A DNA stretch of 64,000 nt, from the NCBI RefSeq assembly GCF_030463535.1, contig NC_132892.1, positions 33,534,932 through 33,598,931 on the forward strand, given 5' to 3'. The position numbers and the translations under genes are program-made. This stretch comes from Salminus brasiliensis (lineage: Eukaryota > Chordata > Actinopteri > Characiformes > Bryconidae). Positions 1 through 12,400 of the stretch are shown piece by piece. How positions within the stretch are numbered: the first letter of the stretch is position 1; each line of letters starts with the position of its first letter. Below the pieces are notes generated by a model. That model was not told where the DNA came from, ran no database searches, and worked only from the letters and a program-made list of their open reading frames with translations.

Positions 1-110
1 CCCTAACCTTGAATTGACCCAAAAACCTAACCCTAAGCCGAACCTTAACCTAAACCTTACAACTAACCCTAAACCTAAGCTTAAAAGCCATTCAAAAGAC
101 AATCATTGCT
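1..110. repeat. Degenerate telomere-like (CCCTAA) repeat
   Basis: The first ~110 bases contain many variants of CCCTAA such as cctaaccctaa, interspersed with mismatched units. This looks like a decayed interstitial copy of the vertebrate telomere hexamer or a simple repeat of that type. It lies in the intron or 3' flank of the minus-strand Siglec-like gene. No coding potential is seen from 1 to 441. Confidence 0.5.
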
Positions 111-441
111 TAGAGTTAAGCTTCATCTTCTACTGCAAGTTAACCATGCAAATGTTTCTAAAGTAGTGTAACTTGTGGTCTTTCGGTCCAAAAAACTCAC
201 CCCTATTATTCAAACAGTCTGGGTCGATCCTTTTTAAGTACACTGAATTAAGACTTCATTTGTTAGACTAAAAATATTCTTGTGTCAGCTACATCTATTT
301 AAAATTATATTACCACATAAAGTATTGTTCTCTTAGCTTTAATAAATGCCCCATTTTTTTAAGTGCAGAAGATTGACAAGAAATGTAAAAAGACCAAAAA
401 AAAATTGGAAACTGGTCCTGCATCTTACAGCATTTACTCAC

Positions 442-1120
442 ATCTGACATTGAGAGAAACTGCTGGAGAAGAAAGATGTTCATATCCTCCTACAGCACAT
501 CTGTAGCTGCCAGTGTCGTCTATTTTAGTCGGCTGGAGGTAGAGGGTGTTTGTTTCTTGGTTGTGAGTTCCTATACGCTTCCCATTTTTATACCAGATGA
601 ACGTTGATCTGTCTGTCAGATTGCAGGAGGTCACACACTTTAGAAGTGTTGCATTTCCCTCCAAAACCTGTTCAGGAATCTCCACTCTGAGATCTAAGAG
701 GATAGAAGATATTTAGGGAACATCAGGAAAGACAACACAACAAGGTCCATTCCATACTGAAATACAGTAACTGACCTGTTACATTGAGTATCACTCCAGG
801 ATAACCCAAATATCTTTCCACTGGTCTCTTTGTTGTGATTCTGAGGCTGTACATGTGCTCATCCCTTTCTGACACATGGCTCAGTTTGAGGGAGAAAGTT
901 TGATTTTGACCGTCAAAATACTCGACCCGACCTGAATAATCTGGAACTTTTTTCAGGTCAGTCGGTTCCTGATCTTTAACTGGATTTTTGACCCAGAACT
1001 TATTTATCGTTGTGAAACCTGAAGGATGTTTATAAAAGCTGTTTATGAACACTGTGGACCCTTTTAAAGCACACATTGCATTATGCCTGTACTCCACTTT
1101 CCAGGTTTGTCCTAAAGCCC
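442..1120 (-). CDS. Partial Siglec/CD22-like receptor (V-set and first C2 exons)
   Basis: Two exons on the minus strand belong to one gene that continues past the left edge. The first (1120 to 776) encodes a V-set domain. It has the B-strand Cys, a segment FWVKNP, an N-glycosylation site in GQNQTFSL, and the F-strand MYSLRI, whose Arg sits where Siglecs keep the sialic-acid-binding Arg. The second exon (693 to 442) encodes a C2 domain starting VEIPEQVLEG, with both Cys and the DTGSYRCAV signature. Both exons are bounded by phase-1 splice sites (acceptors tttcag and cctcttag, donors gtcagt-like and gtgagt). No signal-peptide exon was recognised upstream, so the start is unknown. The second domain closely resembles the first Ig exon of the CD22-like gene at 6403-13880. 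The V exon lacks the usual E-strand Cys. I infer a sialic-acid-binding or decayed Siglec-like leukocyte receptor. Confidence 0.75.
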
Positions 1121-2538
1121 CTGAAACATATGACACAAAACAGCTGATTAGAGGATAATGAAGATGAGTCTCGTAAGCACAGACATATGCATGAATTGGA
1201 TGTTTACATACAAATAATAACAACTGTTATCACTGTTACTGTTGTGGTTATCATTCATTCACTTTCAAAATATTTTTAAAGAATAAAATTTCAGTTGTTG
1301 ATGTAGGGGAGAGCAGGGAGCAACATGGAGTAACTAGAATGAAGCGAAATGTTACATGGACTTTATTTGCTATTTACCCATCAACCCTTTATTTATTTTT
1401 CTTTATTAACCAGTAATTCATTGATAATGTTATCTTTGTTATGGAAGGACCTATTTTAAATATTAATTAGTATTTAGTATTTATTTATTTACTTTTATTG
1501 TCCTAGAAGGTTCAACATCAAGGGACTATAAAGCTGATGTCAATTATGTCAGTCATTTAGTTATGAAAGTGAAGACCTCAAGTGTGGGCCTATGTGCAGG
1601 TTTTAAGGGATTTTTGACAGTAGATATTTCTACTTTACAGATAGTCCACCAGAGGACTTCCAATAAAGTATTTTTTCATGGTGTGTTTAATGACTGAGTT
1701 GAAAAAAAAAATTGGGTAAAAGTCACAGAATTCACTCCTATATTAAATTAATCTTCTCTTGGTGGCTGTAATAGAGCACCAGGAATGAAATGCCCACAGA
1801 TTAAAGTAAAAGGGGCATCAGGACATAACAAGAGGATCTTTCATCCATTTCCAATAAAATAGCAAAAATATTGGTGTCATCAGAAGAATAAAATGTACAC
1901 TGCCACAAAAGAAATCTTATTAGCTTGTGTTATACTTTGATTTATTCTTATCTCTCTTGTAACATTGTGTGAACTAATACTTACAAAAGCACCATCAGTT
2001 GTTTACATATTCTTCATAAGTGTTTGAATTGTAACTTCAGCTATTTATCACACAACCTCTCGTTCAACCTCCCATTAAGGTTTTTCTAAAACCTTCAGAT
2101 ACTTAATGTGTATGAAATTAAACACTTTAACTTCTACTTGAAATACTATTCCATTTTTTTTCATTTCTCACAATCATCGTCTTAAAACGTTTTTAATACA
2201 ACTTTCAAGTTCATCATTACTCCACAGGATCTTCTAATAACCTAAGATTTCTTTAAAATGTCAATTGGACAGTTTACACTTTTTCATTGAGGATCTTCAG
2301 TTTGGAACTGTCTACCACCTCATCTAAAAACTGTACTGGATTCGTTAGCTTCAGGAAACAGGTTAACTCATCTAATCTCGCTTTAACCAATTCAAATACA
2401 TTTCATGTAAACATGTGATTGTGTTTTTGTGATTTTGTCTGTTTGTTAATGAATTCAGTTTTAGATTTTTATTTTATCATTTTTTCTCCCTACTTTATAC
2501 AAATCCTTTCTGCACTTTTTTTTTTTACTTTGCTTGCA

Positions 2539-2541
<3 letters not shown>

Positions 2542-2584
<43 letters not shown>
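2542..2584. repeat. (CT)n microsatellite
   Basis: About 21 uninterrupted CT dinucleotides follow a T-rich tract. Confidence 0.95.
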
Positions 2585-2586
<2 letters not shown>

Positions 2587-3819
2587 TTTACTCCCTTTTA
2601 CTTGTTTGTGTTTGCTATACCTTCTTGTGCAAAAAATAATAAATAAATAATTTTCTACAATTGCACAGTAAACCCTCCCTCCCCAGTGCTCTGTTTATGT
2701 GTGCTCACAGTCACTAGTCATTTGTGTGTGTGTTCAATGCCAAGACATGATTAGTAAATTAACTCACCCAGAACGGACAGCTGAAAGAAAAGCAACTGCC
2801 CTAAACTGCCTACAAGCAGCATCTTCATATAAAACTGCAAAGACAATAAAAAACAACATTGCAGAGCTGCTTCAACAGGAAGCCAAACATGAACGCCAGT
2901 CAGGAATTTCCCACTTAAGTCACTTTAGACAGTGTTCAGCAATACTTCATCAGCAGTGCTTGATGAGTGCCATGAGATAAAACTATAAGAATAAGAATAA
3001 TTCCCATGTAAACATCAGACAGACTTGAACCTGAAAAGTAGTATAACTGAGAATATCTCACCATGACACTGGAGGTCATGTCAATGACCCCTTAAGAAGA
3101 AATGTCCATGTAGTCAGAGCAGAAAAAGAAGTTCACCTCATAAAAACATCACCGACCCAAGTGACTGTTTTCTCTTCCTCTTTTGGGTCTATACACGGCT
3201 CTCCCTTCACATTTTGTCTTACAGCATAACCTGCTCCCAGATCAGTGCAGAGGTTCTAACCACTGGGGTTAACAATAGCGCATTAGCACATAGATCGGTG
3301 ACAGAGCTCAGTGAATATTAATGAGAGAGAAGGTGGTTTTGCCTAATGGCTTCAAGGTCACATTGATGTGGAGTGTATCTGCCATGCATTTCGACATTGC
3401 TTCCCTTCTTTCACAAGACAACTTGAGCCACGTACCACTTTTGGTAAAGAAAAATGTAGGGTTTTACAGTTCATTCATTTATAACACATTCTTTAACAGC
3501 ACCACACCATCCATATTAGCCAACATGTATTTTAATTGAAAATCTCAATTTGAATCCAGATTACAAGCAGAATGAATCTCAGTGACAATGTCAATTAAGA
3601 TAAAACAAACAAACAAACAAACAAATAAATAATTAAATAAACTAAATGATTGAATATGTATTTATATATGTGATGTATGTGGCTGGTGTAGCATAGTGGG
3701 TAGCAGCAACACACTTTCCATGACGCCCCCATGGGGTCTGATTCACTAATTGAGCAAGCACCACTTTTGGTCAAAACTCCTTAAGCCTAGCTGAAAGCCT
3801 GTTCAATTATGATTTTAAA

Positions 3820-4070
3820 AAATAAAAGGTGCTACAAAGGGTTCTTTAAGCAATGCCACAGAGGAAGAACCACTTTTGGTTCCATAAAGAACCATGTTTG
3901 GGAAACATAGTGAGTGTAAAGCTATTTTCCTGTGATGTACCAATTTAAAAGTTCTTTACATTCACATACATCCTTTACAAAAACGTTTCTTTACGGAAGC
4001 AAAAGTGCTTTTTTTCTTTGTGGCATCACTCAAAAGAACTCTCTTGTAGCACCTTTATTTTTAACAGTGT
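3820..4070. mobile_element. MITE-like element with ~60-base inverted ends
   Basis: The left arm (about 3822-3885, starting aaaggtgctacaaagg and including aaccacttttggttcc) is matched by an imperfect reverse complement at about 3996-4060 (ending gtagcacctttattt). Two inverted arms around a ~110-base centre, with no coding capacity, fit a non-autonomous DNA transposon. Related but more decayed sequence with the 'aaagaacc/ggttctt' wording appears near 9.2, 10.75 and 19.0-19.3 kb. Confidence 0.6.
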
Positions 4071-4739
4071 ATATGAAAAAAAAGAAAGTTGACTGAAATT
4101 GGTGATGTTTGCAAAGCATACTGTAGTAAAATGTAGTAACTCTGGTTAAAGCCCAAAGTGCACACATGTTTGCAAACTCCAGGTCATCTATGGACAAGTG
4201 CCTCATCTAGATGGCCAAAAAATATAACAATGATTGAAGTAAAGGTCGGTCCACAATTTCATTTTCTTTTATTATTTACTTTTTGGTTCCCTAAAGAACC
4301 ATGTTAGTAGAAGAGATGTGTAAGGTATGAAATATCAAGTGGAGGTTCCTTAAACCATTAAGTGAAGGTTCTTCACATTCTTTATACACTGTAATCATAG
4401 CTTATGTATGTAATGGTAAAATAAAGAAAGAAAAGAGGAAGCACAGAAAAGCTTTCTCTTCAATCATGCATATCAGTCCATGCATGCATGGTCAAACAAC
4501 CAAATCAGTAGATGTGTGCAGAATTGATCCAAAATAGCTCCATAGTGGTTTACACATCAGCATGAATCATGCAAAACTTTGATTAAACTTTGATTAATTA
4601 CTTAAAAATGTAATTAATGTAATTAATGGAAATGCATTTTTTTGTGACAGAAACAGTCTGGACACCCCCACATAGAAAACTGCATATGTAGTTATTATAT
4701 TTTATTTTTATACTTGTATTTATATGTTTCCTAATGTCC

Positions 4740-5092
4740 TTATGTGTGTGGACACCCCTCCTAATGAATACATTGAACTATTTTAAGTTGTATTCATCGC
4801 TGACACAGATATGCAAATGCACAATCACAGCATGTCCAGTTTCAGTCTCAGATATAATACTGGGCTAGCTGGGTTTGAAGCCCCCCAGCATTGAGCTGTG
4901 TCGTATGGAATGAGGGTGGTGCCCCATCCAGTATTTTTTGGGAGCTTGGGTGGTGATCATCCAACATGTTGACCTTACTAATGCTTGTATTCCTGATTGC
5001 AATTAAATCCTCTGCAACATAAGTGGGGTAATACTTTGGGGGTGGGGGGTGTGAATGAGCAGGTGTCACAATACTTCTGTCCATATAGTGTA
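4740..5092 (+). mobile_element. CACTATAT-family inverted-repeat element, copy 1
   Basis: This copy runs from a degraded 'gtgtggacaccc...aatgaatac' end to 'cacaatacttctgtccatatagtgta'-type end. The internal wording (cccagcattgagctgtg, gtggtgatcatccaac) recurs in about ten places in this window. It has no transposase and is probably a non-autonomous DNA transposon. Confidence 0.65.
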
Positions 5093-5423
5093 TGTTTAAA
5101 TATGTTATATGTGCTACTGTACTGGATAATGATGGCACTGGCAGAAGTAAAACTGTATCTGTAACTGCTTCATTACTCAAGGCTTCCTTAGCCGTCTGAA
5201 GAAATGGAGGACCTGTTAGGATGTTGTCAGCAGTGTTCACGTCCCTTAATAGTTACGGTTACAAAAATACAGAATGATGCAATAGTGGTGTTGTTTTTCC
5301 AGCTTCAGCATGTTTAAGTGGTTAACTCTGAATACAGAATGAGCTGAACGTGGGAAAGTGGTGTGGTGAGGCTGTGGTGAGATATTTTAAATCCAATCAC
5401 CAAACTTCAAGGTATCTCTTCAT

Positions 5424-5665
5424 GTGAAGGAAAAGTCAGAGGCCGTGCTGCTTGCCATCAGCAATCAGAGTCTGAGAGAGCACAATTGGCCTTACTCTCT
5501 CAGGGGTTGCTTGATGGCGCTTCCTCCCCACATCACTCCAATTGGTGATGGTCAGCAAAGGCATAGCTGTTGTATTAGAGCTTGGGAGCCGTATTTTCCT
5601 CATGGATACCTAGCGATGCTACATCAGCAGCAGTTGGAAAAGAGACAGTGGCTTCTTTTAATTCA
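5424..5665 (+). repeat. Dispersed fish repeat (agagagcacaattggcc family)
   Basis: The segment contains 'gagagcacaattggcctta' followed by 'gatggcgcttcc' and 'gctacatcagcagcagttg'. A second copy lies at 54650-54785 with the same order of words. The open frame across it is incidental. Confidence 0.5.
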
Positions 5666-6402
5666 CTTGTTTTGGCAAGATCTGTGTTTTGAATAAACAC
5701 ATTTGATTTGCAACAACACCTTTCAATTCAAAACAGCTTTTTTGATTGTGATTGTAAAATGCAAAAATAAATAATAAACACCTCATGGTTGTTAATAATG
5801 CTTCACAAGTCACATTTTAATGATTAAATGAAAGCAATAATTTCACATTAAAAAAACAGAAAAATGAATTTATCTGAGTATATACTATACAATTAGAAAA
5901 AATGATGGCAGTTAAGATTAGCAGAACTAACTATGTGTATGTTATTCTACTGTGAATTAGTGGTTATTATAACTAATAGCTAAACATCCCAAAAAAAAAA
6001 AAAACAAATAAAAACATGCAATGTCATGATACAAAAGTGTGTCAATTTCATTGCAGTCCTATATTCTCAGTCCAATTTGAAATTGGTCTCCTTTTTCCGG
6101 CCAACCTAGGTGAAATCAAATAAGACAGAAATAATATTGCATTAATAACAATGAATTGCTGTTTTGCTGTTTCAGATGTTTTGTAATATAATTCTATAGT
6201 TCTGTTGTGCTTAATTGAACATGTATATGGATAAGTTAGATGTAAAAAAATGTATACTGTTCATGTATGTATTGTTAAGATTTTACTTACTTATCAACTT
6301 GTCTTTCTTTGTTTATCATTAATTTTGTAAAATAAGTAGTTTTATGACTTTTTAGAAGATTTTACTTACTGACTGATCTGTTTTTTTATTTTATTTTATT
6401 CA

Positions 6403-9400
6403 TTATCTATTGGGTAAAGTAAGTACTTCTAGTACTTTCAGAGAAAAAGTACTTTTTAGCATGACAAAACACACATTTTCATACTCAGAAGATCCATCCT
6501 CATCAATAGCCACATAGGTATCATCAGCAGAATTGGAAAGAACATTCTGTATGGAGAGAGAGAGACAGACAGGTGTAAAAACGGACCAATAGCATGGATT
6601 ACTGTAAAACTCATGAATTTACTCAGCATAAAAGTTAAAATGTAAAATTTTAAAATGCTACGTACAGAATATAGATCATCAGGGCTTTGGTCCTGGTTTG
6701 GTTTGTTGTCAGGAATCAGGTAGATGGCATCCTGTCCACTGTGCATGTCACCATGGGACAAACCTGTCTTCAGCATATCTACATACAGATCATTACCTGT
6801 TGCTTCTTTGTTTAGAACTGTGTTGCTGCCATCTTGAGGAGTGTGCAGAACAGCCTGGTTCAAAAGATTGAGAATAAGTTCATTCTTATTCAAATGGTTT
6901 TCTTATACACCTTTAGCATAATAGATATTATCTGTAAAGAAATCAAGGGAAGAACTTCACTTCTTAGATTATGAAACCAAAGGTACAACAAAAAAATGTA
7001 ATGATCTCAGCTGAAAATAAATAATAAATAAATAAACATATAAAATAGAGACATTAACATTTCAGCACAAAAATAGAAATCTTTCTATATATAAAAAGTT
7101 AAATAATATAATTTTATTTTATTTTATTTGATGTTTTTATGTATTTATGTTTTATATGTAGTTATAATTGCAGTACATTGAGTCTTTCAATGGTGATTAA
7201 AAAAGAATAACCAATCTCAATATAAAATACTAAGAAAAAAAAGATTTTTGCTCATGTATTTATTTAAAACAATGCAAAAGCTGTTTACTGAATTAAAAAT
7301 GTAAATGACACTACTATAAACCCTCATTGACAAATGGCAGATACACCAAGCTAACATAGAGCGTTCTATTAATAGTCAAGTCAAGTCAAATTTATTTGTA
7401 TAGCGCTTTTTATAACTGTTGTCATCACAAAGCAGCTTTACATAATTAGTACTTAATAAAGGACAGAGACAGAGAAGAAATAAGAAATAAGATGAAGGAT
7501 CAAAGACCCCCGTGAGCAAGCCAACGGCGACAGTGGCAAGGAAAAACTCCCTCAGAGCTGGAGGAAGAAACCTTGGAAGGAACCAAGACTCACAAGGGGG
7601 ACCCAACCCGTCCTCCTCTGGTCAGACTATTTAAACATTAATGATAAAAATTACCAAAGCAGATGTTAGTGATGTTACTGTATACACCTAGAGGAGATAG
7701 TAGCAACAAATGGTCTAAACAGCAAGTTTAAATTCAATGGTATTATTACTATGTTTGCTTAGGTCTAAATATTATCTACAGTGTATTACACGCATTTTAT
7801 ACAGCTTAGTTACATTGATAAGAAAATCAAGATAATCCTTTTTTAGTCCCACAGTGGGGAAATTCTCACTAATATGATCCAGACATATTACACTGCATTC
7901 ATCAACATTAGTCAATAAAATCAAGTTACAATTTTGTTTTTGTTTTTTAAGTGCTAGTCATTCTTTCCAGCGTTTTTTCTCTGTCCTCTGCAGGTGTGTA
8001 AAAAAATAGTTTACTTTACCTTTTAAAAATTCACAGAATTTCATTTGTCAAAAGATTTGCCAATGATTCATCACACAGAGCGAGTGCAAATAGTTGTTGT
8101 TTTATGGGTTACTCCTATTTTCACTAAAATTGAAGAATGTGAATCACTTACAAGAGGCAGAGCCTGAACTTCAGACCTATAGTCAGGTGAGGTGTAATCA
8201 ATGGCAGCGCGAGGAAAATTCTAGAGGAATTGAATAAAATTGTTATTTAATGTTTGTCAGTCTTTAACTTACAGCAAGAGAGCACAGCTGAATATCCTTA
8301 GATATCATAAAGTAAATGTAAATGAGAGTTCTTAAGAAAACTATTATTTGATAGAGTGTAAAGGCACACAGGTGTTACTGTCAATACTGTCCAGGAAACA
8401 CTTTCTACTAGATTTTGGAAGAGCACTGCTGTGAGGGGTTGATTGCATTCAGACACAGGTACCAGCAAGCCAAGCACGTGAAACATGTTATTTTAGATGT
8501 TACCTGAACATTTCTTCTAGGTCGTCTGATCATCAAAGAGACAATGCAAAAAATGGTCACAGCTCCACCACATGCTAGACCCACAATCATGAAGAATGTG
8601 TAACTATGCACTGGAAATCAGAAACATAAGCCGTATCAGTCACTTCAGTTGAGATGTTGCAGTTCTTCTGGCTAATTTAGCAAAACTGCATATTGTGTCA
8701 TGATCTGAAGGACTGAAAGTGTGTTAGGTTCAATCCCAACCTGATTGTACAAATACAACCGCAGATGCGTTCTGTCTTCCGAGTTTATTCCAAGCTTCAC
8801 AGGAATACCTCCCTTCATCAGAAGCAGTGAAGTTGATGATACTGTAAGTGTGTTCAGATCCCACAGGTGAGCTTTCACCTTCTTTAAACCAGGTGTAGTT
8901 CTGCACAGGTGGGTTTGCATCACTGCTGCAGGTCAGATTCACTGAACTGCCCTCCATTATTCCACCAGAGGGACTGAGGGACACAGAGACTCTCTTTGGT
9001 GGATCTATTGACAAATTACCAAAAAGACTTGCCAACATCAGAATCCAGCTGTCATTACATATGTGGACAAGTTTCCATACTCTTGTTAAACATGTTATGT
9101 TTAGCTATTTTTCTCATTTAAAATAAGTGAATAAATCCTTTACTTTATTCTACTTTATTCTATTATTCTACTCTATTCTCTTAAAATGAGTGCCAAAGCC
9201 ATTATTTCTAAGTTTTCTAATGAGAACCCTTTAAGGAATCTCTATGTTAGCCTCTATACCAATTTATGGTTCCTCCGAACACCTTCAAGTTGTGTCTTCA
9301 ATCTTTAAAATGTTCTTCACACTTAAACTTCTTATTTACAAATATGATTCTCTGTCGAACCATACAGCTTTTTTGTGTCACTCAAAAGACCCATTGTACA

Positions 9401-12400
9401 TTCAACCTCACCTTGTTTTAGAGTGTACAACATCAGTAACACTGACAACAACTTGATAAAGCCTGCTAGCAAAGCTACAAGAGAACACAGCCAACAGCTC
9501 AAATATCACATCTGTGATCCTATCACATTGCTTTGATGCTAATTAGCAGCACCATTACCACATGCACCAAATACAAAATCCCTAAAATACAGTAGAATGC
9601 AATGTTAATCTTTACTTACATTGAACATCCAGGAAAACTGCTTTAGAGTATTGGTGTCCATGTTTATTGAAGCACTTGCACTTGTATTGACCAGAGTCTT
9701 CAGCTTTGACCTTCAAGATGGTGTATGTCTGTTTGTTTTCTTTTAGAATTGTAGATTTGTACCACTTGTAGATCTGCACAGGTGGGTTTGCATAACTGCT
9801 GCAGGTCAGAGTCACGGAACTGCCCTCCACTATTTCACCAGAGGGACTGATAGACATGCAAACTATCTTAGGTCGATCTATAAAGAGCACAACGTAGCAT
9901 CTATTTTAGTCTTTTGAGGTTTTTTCTTTTTTCTTTTTACAATTCATCAAGAAGCTTGGACAGCTCAGAAATGTCAGTATATTTGCCAGGAGTAAGAATT
10001 TCTTTAGAAGGCACTTATTGAAAATTATATGATGACTTCACTCTGATGTTTTTATGCAATTTAAATGACAATCTGTAAACATGAGCATTCAAAGCAGAGT
10101 ATGATTATTCAAGATAACCCCAAATCAGAAACATAAGCCGTATCAGTCACTTCAGTTGAGATGTTGCAGTTCTTCTGGCTAATTTAGCAAAACTGCATAT
10201 TGTGTCATGATCTGAAGGACTGAAAGTGTGCTAGTTTTAATCCTAACCTGATTGTACAAATACAACCGCAGATGCGTTCTGTCTTCCGAGTTTATTCCAA
10301 GCTTCACAGAAATACCTCCCTTCATCAGAAGCAGTGATGTTGATGATACTGTAAGTGTGTTCAGATCCCACAGGTGAGCTTTCACCTTCTTTAAACCAGG
10401 TGTAGTTCTGCACAGGTGGGTTTGCATCACTGCTACAGGTCAGCGTCACTGAACTGCCCTCCACTATTCCACCAGAGGGACTGATGGACACTGAGACGTT
10501 CTTTGGTGGATCTATTGACATACAAAGTCCATAGAAATTACCAAGAATACTTGCCAAGATCAGAATCCATTATTACATATGTGCAAATGTTTGCATACTC
10601 TTGGGCAAATGTCATTTTTTGCTGTATTTCTAATTTAAAACAAGTGAATAAATCCTCTACAAGAAAATGTTTTTGAGCAATTCCATGGAAAAAATTATTT
10701 GGCTCCTTTAAAAGAAATGTGTTTTTAAATAAAAAAGGAAGAAACCTTTAAGTTATCTTCAAATAAGCCTCTATACTGATTTAAGGTTACTCCTAGCACC
10801 TTCAAGTTCTATTATCTTTAAGACGTTCTTCACACTTCTCTTTTACAAATATGATTCTCTGACGAACCGTCCAGCTTTTTTATGTCACTCAAAGGGCCCG
10901 TTGTACATTCAACCTCACCTTGTTTTAGAGTGTACAACATCAGTAACAACACTGACAACAACTTTATAAAGCTGCATGGAGAGCACGGCCAACAGCTCAA
11001 ATATCACATCTGTGATCCTATCACATTCATTTCATGGTAATTAGCAGCACCATTACCACATGCACCAAATACAAAATCCCTAAAATACAGTAGAATGCAA
11101 TGTTAATCTTTACTTACATTGGACATCCAGGAGAACTGCTTTAGAGTATTGGTGTCCATGTTTATTGAAGCACTTGCACTTGTATTGACCAGAGTCTTCA
11201 GCTTTGACCTTTAAGATGGTGTACGTCTGTTTGTTTTCTTTTAGAATTGTAGATTTGTACCACTCGTATTTCTGCACAGGTGGGTTTGCATCACTGCTGC
11301 AGGTCAGAGTCACGGAACTGCCCTCCACTATTCCTCCAGTGGGGCTGATGGACACTGAGACATTCTTTGGAGGATCTAGAGACAGATATGACTTTAGTGT
11401 TTCTTGCTAATATCTAATATCACTGTGTAGTTCAACCATTCCCAGAGTTTAGTGAAGAATGTGGACTTTACTCACATCTGACTCTGAGAGTTTGAGCAGT
11501 AGAGGGGAGATGTTCAGATCCTCTTACAGCACAGCTATAACTGCCTGCATCCTCACTGCTGACTGTCTGCAGGTGGAGCTGGTTGTTCTTGATGGTCTTT
11601 GTGGTTAAAGGACGTCCATTTTTGAACCAGATGAATGTTGGATCAGTCAGACTGCAGGTGGTTTTACATGTAAGAGTGGCTGCTGTTCCCTCTACCACTC
11701 TTTCAGGAATCTTCACTAAGAGTACTAAGAGCAAGAGGAAGTCTTACTTCCAAAGCCGTGTGTGATGATCTAATTTCTTTTTAGTTTTGTTTGATAAGGT
11801 GATATAGAACTTTTGAGATAACATTGAATGGTTACAGAGCCAGCTCTACCTAATAAATGGCTACTAGGGGCTCCCCTAACAACCTTTGGGTTTCTGCTGT
11901 ACCATTATGTTGTTTCAAGATGATCACTGAACCACACCAAGTCATCTAAATTACATTACATGCTAAATAAATACATTGTCATTATGCAATTTTCCTAAAC
12001 ATCGTTGTTGTCATCTCTTGGCAGCAAATTCAGTCACAGCATGGCTGATACCCTCCCACACCACTAGCAAATTCCATGTGTAAACATTATTGTTGTGGGG
12101 TGTAAGTAAACAAGATCATATGCTGACCAATTACGAACAATTAAAGGTTTTCTCATACCCAAAGATGACTGATTCAGAGCACAAGGTTTCAGAAGTTCAT
12201 GGCTGACATCCATCTTCTCAGCAAAATATCCTGGAAGATTTATGTATTCATAATATAAATACATTTGTTAGTGCAATCCATAAGATGTTTTGAGTAATGG
12301 AGTAATATAATAATATTATTTATAATAGTTATAATACCAGGTAAATGCTTTAAAATGTATCATCTTCTAAATCCATCACTTTCACCAGAGACATGGCCAT

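Larger units (their letters stand above)
1121..6402. other. Gene-poor stretch upstream of the Siglec-like fragment
   Basis: I find no convincing exon here. The stretch holds a CT microsatellite (2542-2584), an inverted-repeat element (3820-4070), a CACTATAT-family element (4740-5092) and a dispersed fish repeat (5424-5665). A short open frame at about 2746-2978 could not be tied to any family. Confidence 0.6.

Noticed and set aside
1-110. Chromosome end
   Set aside because: The CCCTAA units are too degenerate, and coding exons continue right beside them, so this is interstitial.
2746-2980. Possible exon reading SKLTHPERTAERKATALNCL
   Set aside because: No family was recognised, the splice signals are weak, and no neighbouring exon was found on the same strand.
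12064-12264. Open frame in the first intron of the CD22-like gene as a missing V-set exon
   Set aside because: The translation has no V-set Cys or Trp pattern and no acceptor in the right phase.
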